From Pseudozyma flocculosa PF-1 (Eukaryota; Basidiomycota; Ustilaginomycetes; Ustilaginales; Ustilaginaceae): 64,000 nucleotides of DNA. Positions 9,008-19,784 of this stretch are shown here, piece by piece. The translations under genes were made by a program, and so were the position numbers. Where the stretch lies: NCBI RefSeq assembly GCF_000417875.1, contig NW_006920877.1:495085-559084 (forward strand), in the 5' to 3' direction. The number at the start of each line of letters is the position of its first letter. Positions within the stretch are counted from its first letter, which is position 1. Under the pieces are notes generated by a model, which saw nothing but the letters and a program-made list of their open reading frames with translations, made no database searches and was not told the DNA's origin.

Positions 9008-12000
9008 TTACCTGGTAAAGCAAGTGAAGACGTTCTTGTCCTTCTTTGGCTTCTTGACGGCCGCGCCCGCCCTCTTGCTGGCGGGCACAAAGGCGCCGCC
9101 GCTCTTCTTCTTGTTGGCGCCGCCGTCGTCGTCGCTGCTGTCGCTGTCGCTGGAGCCGTCGGAGGACGACGACGAATCATCGCTGCTCGTCTCGAGCTCG
9201 TCGCTCGAGTCGCCGGCGCCGTTGCCGTTGCGGCCAGGCAGCTTGGACGCCGCCCGGCCATTCGTGCTGCCGTGGCTGCTCTCGGCATCCGGCGTGCTGC
9301 TCAGCACGCGGCCGCGGAAGAGGCCGCTGGCGCCGCCGGCCTGCGTGGCCCCGGGGCCGGCCATGGGCGAGTTGGGCTGCGATAGCGAACGGCGCAGGTC
9401 GGCGGGGCGCAGGTCCGTCAGCCTCGCAAAGGGCGCCTTGGCGAGCGTGGGCCGGGCGGCCGAGAGCGGCTTGGTCGCGCTGCTAGGGTACGGGTTGAGG
9501 CTCGAGAGGGTGCTGCGCAGCTTCTGCACGGGCGTCGAGGCGGCAGCGGCGGCCTTGGTGTTTGCGGATGTCGATGGGGCCGGCTGCGTCGAGGACGGCA
9601 CCTTGCTGCGCTGTCCGGGCTTGCCCACGATCTGGGTCGGCGGCAGCGATTCCGAATCGGAGCTAGAGCTGCTGCTGCTGTTGACGGATTCCGAGTCCGA
9701 GTCGGTGGAGCTCGAGTCGATCGAGGAGGTGGAGCTGCTCGAGTCAGACCTCTTGCGGCCGTTCTTCTTGGCCTGCTGCTGCTGAGAGTCCTTGACCGCG
9801 TTGCCGCCCTCCTTGCGTTGAGAGGCACTGCCGCTCTTGCCGTCGGCGGTCGACGAAATGGTTGAAGTGGCCTCGGCCGAGCTCGTGGCCCGCTTCGGGT
9901 CGTCGTCCTTGCTCTGCTCTAGCTCGTCTGCGGACTCCTCCTCCTCTTCTTCGTCGTCCACTTCGTCGTCATCGTCATCGCTATCCGAATCCTCCGAGGT
10001 GTCGGAGCTAGTCACCGACGTCGAGCGACGACGGGCCGCAGGGGTCTTGAGTGGCGACTTGGACGCGGCCCGGCTGGGCGAGGAGCTATGCTGCTGGTTC
10101 GGCGGGGGGAGTTCTTCTTGGGCGTCCTGCATTTCGACGTCCTGCGTCGAAGGTAGGCTCGGAGCGGTCGACGGACGATCCTCGCGCGAGGCGGCCTGCA
10201 ACATCGGGCTGGTGGCGAGCTCCGCCTCGGAAGACGGCGAGTCTGCGCGGAGGTCCGCGCCCAGCTGCGCCGCCACGATGGCTTGGCTCGTCGGTGGCCG
10301 CTGGTCCTCGTTCTCCGACGTCGGCAGATCGGTCAAGGGCGACGTCGAACGCATATCGGAGTGATCGTGCGCGGGAGCTCGGCCGGCACCCTTCGACTGG
10401 GTCGAGGCCGACGGCGCGTCCTTGCCCTTGGTGGTGTCCGAAGCGGAGTTCGACTTGGCACTCTTTTGCGACTCGGCCGGCGCCTTGCCCTTGGCCGCGG
10501 CGGCCCTTGCTTCGGCCGCAGCAGCCGCAGCGGCCCTCCTCTGCTCCGCCTTGGCCGCGGCAGCTTCGGCGCGTTCGGCCGCCTGCTTATCCTGCTCCTC
10601 CTTGCTCAGGCTAGCCTTCTTCCCCTTCTTTTGCTTGACCAGCTTCGCCTTGAGCTCATCCGCCTGTCGCTGCTCCTCTTGCTTTCGCGCCTCTTCGGCC
10701 TCCTCGTCCGCGTGCCTCTGCACCTCTTCGGCAAAGCGCTCTTCCTCTGTCACGGCCTGGTCATCGGATCCAGGGACATTGAGCGCAAAAGCGTCAGAGG
10801 AGATCTGGATCGGATGCCCCGTAGCACCGAGCGGCGGCGTGCGGGGCGAGGACGTTGGCGGAAGCGAGGCGGAATCGATAGTCTGTCCCTTGCCCTTCGC
10901 AGCAGCAACCTGGTCGCCCTGCGTGCCGGTCGGCTTGGTAGAGCCCACGGAGGACATCAGATCGCGGACTGAATCGCTCGTAGGCATATCGGAAGTGCCG
11001 CCGCTTTCACGACGCTGCGTAAAGAGCCTTGCGACCCGGCTTGCCAGCCTGGACGCCGCCGTCTTTTCCTTGGGCGTCTTCTTGACCTTGTAGCGCAGCG
11101 CGTTCATGCGGTCGCTCAGCGCGTCGATGGAACCCTCCTGGTAGAGCTCGCAGTCCGCCTCGTCGTGGTTCGGGGACTGTTCGCAGTAGACGCAGACATC
11201 GGGATCCTCGACGACCTTGCTGGCAGCCTTCCTCGGTGTCTTGGCCACCTTTGGCGTCGCAGCAACAGCAGCACGATCCTCGCTCGTGGCGGCGGGCAGC
11301 TGCGACGATGAGCCCACACTGGCGTCAGCGTTCGCTCCTTCGGGATTGGGGGAGGACTCGGCCGACGAACGCAGAGCGGGTTCGATGTTGGCCTCGTCGG
11401 CCGCTTGGGACTCTGCTGGCATCTGCGATGCTGGCTTCTTGGTGGTACGCCGAGCTTTCTTGGCGGGCGGGGCCTCGGCGGGGTCCGCGGTGGCGGCGAG
11501 CGTCTCTTCGTCCTCCGCGATCGAATCGGCGGCCAATTTGGTGGTCTTTTGCTGCTTGGTTGCCGTCTGCGGCTCCGGAACTGACGTCGCTTCGACGGCC
11601 GGCACATTCTCGCCGGCCTGTTCCTTTGCCTGCCTCTCTGCCTCTGCAGCAGCGGCGCGGGCAGCCAAGTCGGCCTTGGACGGGCGGCCTCGCTTCTTTG
11701 GAGCTGGCGTGGCGGGAGGGGCTGCCGTCGCCGTGGCAGTCGGCGGCGGGATCTCGACGTAAACAGTAGGCTCCGAAGCCTGGGAGTTAGCAGCCGCCTT
11801 GGCTTTCGCAGCGCCCTTTGCCTGCGCTGCCGCCTTCTGGCTGAGAACCCCTGCTGCCTGCTCGGCTCCGGGACCTTGCGAAGGCGCAGCCGCTTGGTCT
11901 GCATCCGGCTCGGCTGCTTGCTTCTTCTTGCGACCCTTCTTTGGCGGCTGAGAGCCAGACTGGCTCGGCGCCGGGCCTTGGGTGGCAGACGCATCAGTGG

Positions 12001-14106
12001 ACTCTGAAGGGCTCGAAGCCGAGGCGACTGCGCCGTCGAGGCCGCTACTTTCGGTCGGTGCCTCAGGTGCAGCAGGTGAGAGATCCGCCGGTTGAGCGGA
12101 CGCGCCTTGAGGCGTGGCTGCGATGGGTTCGGCGACCTCGGGCGCGGTCGTGTCCGCGCCTGTTGCGGTAGAGTCTGGCTGCTTCTTGGCCGCCTTCGGC
12201 TTGCGACCTGGCTTCTTGGGAGGTTCGCTCGCCTTCGCTTGGTCCTGGCCTGCTGCCGTGCCGGCAGCCTTGGCGGCAGCGGCAGTCGCACCCGAAGTCT
12301 GAGTCGCCGCACTCTCGTCGCTGGGCCTTTCGCCCTCAGCGGCTGGCTGACTAGATTCAGTTGCCTGAGCAGACTCCGCGGAACTGTTCCCGTGTCGCTG
12401 CGCATTGCCCGCGGTCCCATTGGCCAGATGCGATGCCGAGTGGACGGCTGGAACGTTGGCAGAAGATCCAGGAGCAGAAGCGTGGCTCGAATTCGCAGCA
12501 CCGCTCGTGGTGTTCGCTGCCGAAGCCGACGCACCGGAACGCTTCTTCAGCGCATCGCGGACGGATGGTAGCATGGACCAGTCGAAGAGGTCGAAGGTGT
12601 TGGCCGCGCTCGCAGCGTTGGTAGCGCTTGCAGCATCCGCCGACTTGTCGGCCGAAGACGCCGTCGCATCTTCCGGTGCGGCGACGGAAACGCGACCAGC
12701 GCGCTTCTTGGAAGCAGGGCGCTGGCTCGATGCTGGCGCCGCATCCGCCGGAGCGGCCAGGGTCGATGCCGCGTTATGAGCATCGCCCGAAACCTCTTGT
12801 TCAGACTGGTTGGCGGATGCACGAGCTTTACGCTTCTTCAGAGCAGACTGGGGCTGCGTCGGTGTGGCGGAAGATGCCGGCGTCTGGGAGATCGTAACGG
12901 GCGCACCTTTCTTGGACGCCGCAGACTGCATCGGCGTGGCGAGGAAGTCGCCTGTTGCCGGGGTCGCTGAAGACGATGTCGCGCCGCGCGAAGTTGCTAC
13001 AGGTGCGTTGGTGGGCACTGCGCTGGCAATCGATCCGTTGGCTGCTGGTAGGGGTGCGAGCTCAGCCGCAGCGGGCGACGCAAAGGCGTGTGGCACCGCA
13101 GCCTTGACGGTCATCAGCATGTAGCTGGCGCGCTGAGCATTTGCGCCGAAAGCCCTCAGGTCGTCGTCTTCGAGCGAGTGCGCCGGCGCGATATCGGTGC
13201 GGCAAGGTCCATTAGATCAGTCGGGTTCTCGAGCAATATCTGGTCGGGGCAAGATCGACTCACTGTCGTCAAGACCGCATTCAGCTCCAGATGGATTGCG
13301 GTAAGAGATCTCGACAGGCTCGGCCTCATGGAGACGAAATTTGCGCCTGGCGATGGTCTTGAGCTCCTCGACGCTCTCGGGGAAGTTGTCTGCATGCCCG
13401 GGTGGTCGTACGGAGCGGTTTCGCGACGCATGTGGCGGGATCAAGGGCGAGTACGTCGTCAGTCGGGGCCCTGAGTTTGCAGGTGCCTTGCTCTGCACGA
13501 CAGGAGGCTCGCGGCCGCACGGTGCTCACCGTCATAGACACGCTCGAATCGGATGCCCGAGGGACCCTGGATTGAGACGACGGTGGGGGCGTCGTCCGCA
13601 CGAAAGCCCAAGTCTTCGGAGTCGACGCTCATCTGGTCCCAGTCCGTGCGCCGGCTCCTGGACCTGCTGGCGCTCCTGGCTCTGCTGTCGGACCTCTTGC
13701 GGCTGGTGGAGCGGCCTCGCGGGGTGGACACCCTGCTGCGCTTGCGGGGTCTTCGGGCGTCGTGGTCGTCCGAAGAGGCGCTCATGTTGTCGTCGTCGTC
13801 GCCGTCGCCGCTTCCATCGCCGCCAAGACGGGATGAGCCATCGTATCTGCGCTCATCTCCACGTTTGACGACGGCGACGGGTCGGTGGTCAGGAGACTGT
13901 GAGCGATTGGGTTGCTGTACCGCCGATGCACGACCTTTGCTGGCCCTGGAAGCCCTCTTTCTCGCAGATTGAGCGGGAGCGGGCGTCGTGGCCGCCGCAG
14001 AGGTGCGAGAGGGGTCGGGTGTGTGCACGGTCGCGGCAACGTTTGGCCGATTAGCGGTGTCGTTGCCAGCACCCTTGGCGGTGGTGTTGTTGGACTTTTT
14101 GGGCAT
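9008..14106 (-). CDS. Large Ser/Ala-rich nuclear protein, Net1/Dnt1-like, with AT-hooks
   Basis: Three exons on the minus strand, 14106-13530, 13470-13264 and 13167-9008, give 1647 residues. Residues 1-190 are basic, RS-rich. Residues about 193-285 form the only compact part: a ubiquitin/PB1-like pattern with NFPESVEELKTIARRKFRL, ISYRNPSGAECGLDD and RASYMLMTVKAAVP. This resembles the N-terminal domain of the Net1/Dnt1 nucleolar proteins; the assignment is tentative. The rest is disordered Ala/Ser/Pro sequence with AT-hook-like cores (KKPGRKPK, KKGRKKK, and a canonical KKRGRPSK near residue 755). It also holds a zinc-knuckle-like C-x2-C-x5-H-x4-C near 920, a Lys/Glu/Ala coiled-coil stretch, and long Asp/Glu and Ser/Asp runs near the C-terminus. 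A chromatin or nucleolar scaffold is the likely role. The splice phases (1 and 1) agree, and alternative acceptors lead to stops or another frame. Confidence 0.75.
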
Positions 14107-14766
14107 GGTGATGGGTTGGGTGCCTCGTCCCCCTCGGGAGACGTGAGAGGGAGGGGCGATGCGCCGAGGAACACAGGCGGAGTCCTACAGGATGGGTGGA
14201 AAGTCGACCTCGGTTGCCAGAGGATGACGATGAGGGTGGCGGTGGTTTGCTTGAGGAGGATGGACCGGGCCGTGGCGGATCGATTCGTTCTGAAGCGAAG
14301 CCGACGGGGATGGACGGTCTAGGGGTTAGGTGGTGGCGAGGGCGAAGGGAGGATGACGGGCTGAGTCGGCTGGCTGGCATGCCTGCTGCTGCTGCTGACC
14401 CTCGTCCTCACGTCGCCCAGCATCGAGGCGCCGTCACCCGGAAGAAAAAACCTGGCAGCGAGCCCCGGCCCCCGACCCTTTGCTCGCCCCCTCCTCACCG
14501 CCCCGGCTTCGTCTGGATAGGCGGGGCGATTTGAAAAAAAGTGGGAGCTCGAGTCGAAATTAAAGAGAGGTGGCCAGCGCGACGCGCGACATCGTCAGGG
14601 TGGCAGGCCTGGACTGACGGCAGCCGCTGTCCGACTTCCGCAAGCCGACATATGGACGCCTCCTTTCTTCTGCTCCACCTCGTGGCCTCCATCTTGTGTT
14701 CCCCCTTGCCGCCCCTCGTACTCTCTTCGCGACTCGGCATCGCCTCACGGTACATCGGGCTCGACC
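14107..14766. promoter_or_regulatory. Divergent promoter, Net1-like (-) and mitochondrial TyrRS (+)
   Basis: This 660-base divergent spacer contains G/T-rich sequence on the left (leader of the minus gene) and C/T-rich sequence at about 14650-14766 (leader of the plus gene). A short A-run occurs near 14534. No other element was recognised. Confidence 0.5.
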
Positions 14767-16842
14767 ATGCTGCGCCTATCACTAGCTTCGAGACGCTCGC
14801 CGCTGCGAGGCTCGTCCCTCTTGCGGCGCCATCTCAGCACCACCTCGTCACGGCCGTCCTCGGACCAACGCCCGCACCTCCTCGACGAGCTCACACAACG
14901 AGGCCTCGTCCAGTCCATCACCTCCCGTTCCCTCCGCGCACACCTCTCTGCACCGTCATCGGAAGCGCAAAATGCGCTCAGCGTCAAGCGCACAGTCTAC
15001 TCGGGCGTCGACCCGAGCGCACGCAGCCTACATGTTGGCAACCTCCTCCCGCTCATGGCTCTACTCCACTTTGCCAGGTACGGCCACAGGAGCTTGGCCC
15101 TGGTGAGTCCTGTCCCCTCCCCGACCGTGTCGAAGCGGCGTCATTCTCGCGCATCGACTGAACCAACAATCCCTCGGCCATCGCTCTGTTGACAGATTGG
15201 CGGCGCTACCGGTTCGATAGGGGACCCCTCTGGGCGATCCACTGAGCGTTCGGCGCTCGACAAGGCCGAGCTCGACCGCAACGTCGCCTCCATCTCGAAC
15301 CAGCTGCGCGAATTCTTCGGGCGGGCCCAGGAGTACATTGAAAGGAGGCAGGACCTCGTCGAGCCTAGCAGCAGCAGCTCTGCTCGTGCGGCGACGCCAA
15401 CGCCCATGGAAGCCGCTGCGCAGAGCGCCGATGGAGGCATCGAGGCCGAGCTGGCCGCCGAGCGCGCGTTCTGTGCCTCCTCGACGGAGGGCGCATCTGC
15501 CCCCTTCCCTCCGGCGCCCGGCAACGCGGCGGTTGACGTCCCGCAGGCGGAGGACGCGGCGCTTGGCGACCGTCTCACCACCACGCCCGCGCTCGACGTG
15601 CGGCTGGTCAACAACCTGAGCTGGTTCTCCGGCCTCGGCGTCCTCGAGTTCCTGGGCACGGTGGGCAGGCACGCCCGCATCCAGACCATGATGTCGAGGG
15701 ACAGCGTCAAGAGCCGTCTGGTCCCGCCACGTTCTGCTGCCAGCGAGGGCGAGGCGGCCGCCGAGACCGACGAGGCCAACGGCGATGCCCTCGCAGTGGG
15801 GCTGTCCTTCACCGAGTTTTCCTACCAGCTGCTGCAGGCGTACGACTTTAGCGTGCTCCACTCGGGAGCCTGGAACTGCTCGATTCAGATCGGAGGCTCG
15901 GATCAGATGGGCAACATCATGGCGGGCGTCGACCTGATCCGGCGCCTCAAGGCCGCCTCGCCCGCAGCGGCGCAGCTGGCAGCATCATCGTCATCGTCAT
16001 CGCCGACGTCCGCCGCCAAGCCGCACGGGGGCCAGGAAAAGTACGTGGACCCCGCCTACGGCCTCACGCTGCCGCTGCTGACGACGTCGTCGGGCGCCAA
16101 GTTTGGCAAGTCGGCGGGAAACGCCATCTGGCTCTCGCCCTCGCTGCTGTCCGACTTCGAGTTCTACCAGTTCTTCCTGCGCTCCCGCGACGACGAGGTG
16201 GAAAAGTACCTGCTGGCCCTGACGCTGCTCCCCGTCGGTACGGTCCGGCAGGTCATGGGGGAGCATGCGGCGGATAGGAAGAGGCGCGGGGCGCAGCGGA
16301 AGTTGGCGGGCGAAGTGACGGAGCTGGTGCGCGGCGTCGAGGCGAGGAAGAGGGCGGAGATGGCGACCAGGGTCATGTTCGAGACGGACCTGAGGGACGT
16401 GGATGTCGACGAGGTCGTCGAGGCCTTCCGGGGTACGCAGGTGCTGGTCGAGCTGGGGAGTAGGGACGAGTGGGTGGGCGAGGACGTGACCAAGTTGGCA
16501 GCCAAGGTCGGTCTGGTCAAATCGAGGGGTGAGTCGTCGTCTCCCTGCTGCCCGCCCTCTGCCAGTCCGCTAGGACGACGACGACGACCCGGAGACTGAC
16601 GATGCCCGTTCTGACCCACGTCGTCGCCATCGATACCGACAAACGCAGCCGATGCAAAGCGTGCCCTCTCCTCGGGCGGCCTCTACCTCAACAACGTCGC
16701 GCTCCCATCCTCCTCCAAGTCGCCTTCTTCGGGCATCACGACCCTCGATCCCGCCGACCTCCTCGGACCACCCTCGGCGCGGCAATTCGCCATCCTCCGC
16801 GTCGGAAAGACGGAGCACCGCGTCGTCGTCGTGCCCAGCTAG
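14767..16842 (+). CDS. MSY1: Mitochondrial tyrosyl-tRNA synthetase
   Basis: Three exons, 14767-15102, 15196-16528 and 16649-16842, encode 620 residues. The N-terminus (MLRLSLASRRSPLRGSSLLRR) is a basic, Ser/Leu-rich mitochondrial presequence. Class I signatures are the HIGH equivalent HVGN at residues 89-92, the tyrosine pocket IGGATGSIGDPSGR right after the first join, WNCSIQIGGSDQMGNI, and the KMSKS equivalent KFGKS at 414-418. The C-terminal part carries an S4-like domain ending VGKTEHRVVVVPS, completed by exon 3. It attaches tyrosine to mitochondrial tRNA-Tyr. It is longer than yeast Msy1 (about 490 residues) because of a Ser/Ala/Pro-rich insert at about residues 165-245 and a smaller Ser/Ala run near 375. 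Both are in frame and look like disordered loops rather than retained introns. Confidence 0.93.
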
Positions 16843-17253
16843 ATGGAATCGCATCGCATCGCGTCCAAGGAGGAACGGGGACCGCCCCTGAAGCCGTGGA
16901 TGAGGCATCGGTTGCATCATCGGATTGCGTGTGACCCAGGTCGACGTGGCGATGCAGCCTTTTTGGGAGAGAGTAGACCTCGAGTGGTCCATACAGAAGG
17001 GCACGGAATGAGCATGGCAGTGTATAGCTCTGGCAGGGACTGGGAGATGCAAGAAAGTACGGAAGGGCATGGCTGGCAATGCCGCGGCCGCCAATGCATG
17101 GAGCGGCGACAGCGGGGCAGGAATTAGGCGGGACCGGGATGCGAGAACGAGAAAGCAAGGGTAGAGTGCGATGGGCGGAAATGGAGGGGATCCGAAGACG
17201 TGCCGGCAGAGCAACGTGCCGGCACAACGGACGCCGTGTCGCGGGCGATCCGC
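16843..17253. other. Convergent 3' region (TyrRS / HSF-type factor)
   Basis: These 411 bases between convergent stop codons show no gene or notable repeat. The frames here are out of register with both neighbours. Confidence 0.55.
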
Positions 17254-19784
17254 CTAGACGCTCGAGCGCTTCGGCGGGTAGCCGTGCGACTGCGACGAAG
17301 GGCTCATCGGCGCAGCGGCGGCGGCGTGGGGCCGCGACGACGCAGCCGGCGGCATCGGCTCCCTGTCGCGGAGATGTGGCTGAGGCTGGAGCGCAGCGAG
17401 GTGCGCCTTGATGGCCGAGAGCATCGTCTGCACCGGGTCGGCGCCGTTGGATGGCGGCGCCGAGAGGGTGTGGGCGAGGCGCTCGAGGACAATGGTTAGC
17501 TCCTCGCGCACGCAGTGCTGGGTGTAGGCGCGCGACTCGTTGAGCTGCTCCGAGAGCGTCCGCACCTGGCCCTCGAGGAACGAGGCGTGCCGGATGATGG
17601 CGTCGGAGCGCTCCGACAGGTCCTCGAAGCGCGCCAGCACCTCGTTGCGGTCGATCTGCGAATCGGGGTAGCCACGCTCCTCGAGGAAGCCCGCCCCCGC
17701 AGCCGAGTACGTGTTGCCTGCGCCCAACGGTCCGCCGCCCGGACCCATGCCCGGGCCGACGTCGGGCATCTCGGTCTTGGGGCGTCGGAAGCGCGGATCG
17801 CCGCCCATGGGCATGTAGCCGCCGTCGCCGTCGATGCGCAGCCCGCGCGGGTCGGACGTGGCCAGCTCATAGGCGCGCGCCTCCATGCGCGGGTCGCTCA
17901 TGGCGTGCTCTCGGCCTGGGACCCTGTAGATGCCGACGGGCATGCGGCCCATCTCTCCGCTCCCCGGAATGGCCGCCAGCGGCACTTCGGGCGAAGGCGT
18001 CGAGCTGCCGCCGCTGCGGTCGGCGCGCAGATCGGTACCCGCCAGGCTGCGGCTCGGGCTTCCCGTCCGCTTCTGGCGGGAACTCTTGCGCTTGATGTCG
18101 TTGAGCAGGCCAATTTCGCCGCGGCGGAAGCTGGGATGCCGGAACTCCCAGACCTGGATCTCGTCGGTCGGGTTGCCTTGGTAGGAGTGGTTGACCTTAT
18201 GGAAGCCGTACATCTGCGAGCAGGCACGTTGGGCGAAGGATTGAGCAGTGATGGGGCTAGTCAGCGCGCTGTAGCCTCCTTGTGCAGCAGAGCAGGCACC
18301 AGAGATGGGCACTCACGTTGAGCTGGCGGACAAACGACTGCCAGTTGGAGTGCTTGAACCAGTTGGGCAAGACGAGGCTGCGAAGCGCCCGAGGCAGAAC
18401 GAAGCAGAGACGATGGTGAGCCTGGGTCCGGGTCCGCCCAAGGGCCGCGTTCCACTCGAGCCGCACTCACCGAGAGAACTCTGCAGGATTGGCTACGCTG
18501 AAGACGGTGCCAGAGGGGCCCCACGAGATCATGTCTTCGATGGAAGGATCCTCGAGCATCCTGCGGCGCATACGTACGGCGGGGCAGAGGGACGGGATCG
18601 CCCGAAGTGATCAGACTGGTGGCACAACCGGCATCGATCGTGAGGTCGAGGTTCGAGTGTGCACGGCAAACTTACGAGTAGAGCTTGCTGACGAAGCTGG
18701 GCTGCTGCTTGCCGCCCTGTCCACCGCCAGCTCCCGGGAGGCCCGCAAGGGACGGGTGGATCATCGGCGGGTTGCCGTAAGAGCTCGAGGCCGAAGGGCT
18801 AGCATGCGAGAGGATCGGTGTGCGGCTCTGAGGTCCCGGAAGGTAGGGCGGGTAGTGGCCCGGCGGCCGGTACGGCAGGATCCGACGAGGGGATGGGTGA
18901 CCGCTGCCGGGGAAGCTACCCGGCCCAGGTCCGAGCGGCGGGTGTCCGTCGTCCCTCGGCCTGGCGGCCATGCCTTCGCTGTCGAGCGAGGCGAAGCTCG
19001 GCAGCCTCGGAGGCGGAGAGGATGGGTGCCGCCGGGCGAGGCTGGCCCCAAGCTTGTCGGCGGGTACCGATGCCGATGGAGGCGGCGGGCCTGGAAACGG
19101 CAGCCGATGTGGCCCTCGCATGGCGTCTGGCAGCTCGCTCTGAGGGCGTTCAGAGTCTCTGAAACCGGGAGGAAGCCGATCCCCGTCCGGATATCTGCCG
19201 CCCACCAAGCCGGCCATACCGCGGCTGGAGTCTTTCCAATTGGCCTCGTGCTCCGACCGAGGATGTGGTGGCTCCATCTCGCCGGGTCGGGAGCGCCCAT
19301 CAGCGCGGCCCAAGGCGTCGTGCTCGTTGGTCGGGAGGCCTCCGTAGCGGCCAGGGGGCGCCGGGCGGTCGCTCCAACTCTGCCACGCAGGTGGTCCGGG
19401 CCGCGGGCGCGAGGAAGAGTCCATGCCACGCTCGTGGTCGCGTTCATAAGACCCGGGGGGCGGGGAGGCGCTCTTCTGCCTTTTGGCCGGTTCCCCGCGC
19501 GAAGATCCGGCGCCAGAGCCGTAGCTAGCCTCGTCCTGCCTTTCGCTCGGTGGCAGCGTCATCGGAGGCAGCGAAGGCCGGCCACCTGAGGGACCGTCCT
19601 GCATGAGGTAAGACCGACGCCTCTTGCGAAGCGGGCTGCTGGGACCGCCTGGAGTCGAGGCGGCAGCCGACTGGAGGGGAGCTGGCTGGAAGTCTCTGGG
19701 CACGGCGGCGCTGTTCGACCCCGAGCTCGAAGATGGACTGGACGCGATCCCGACGAGGCTCGCTCTCCTCTCTGTTCCCATCAT
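17254..19784 (-). CDS. HSF-type DNA-binding-domain transcription factor
   Basis: Four exons on the minus strand, 19784-18676, 18560-18471, 18377-18317 and 18213-17254, give 739 residues. The DNA-binding domain spans about residues 364-463 and is split by all three introns: FVSKLYS, then MLEDPSIEDMISWGPSGTVF, LVLPNWFKHSNWQSFVRQLN, and MYGFHKVNH...VWEFRHPSFRRG. The recognition helix (FKHSNWQSFVRQLNMYGF) is intact. The domain reads more like the Sfl1/Mga1 branch of the family than like the heat-shock factor itself, but that choice is inference. It is preceded by about 360 Pro/Ser-rich residues. After it come a basic patch (IKRKSSRQKR), Gly/Pro-rich sequence and a predicted coiled coil at about 600-670 (LARFEDLSERSDAIIRHASFL), probably for oligomerisation. 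The start is the ATG pair at 19784/19781; an in-frame TAG lies just upstream, but an extra 5' exon is possible. Confidence 0.9.
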
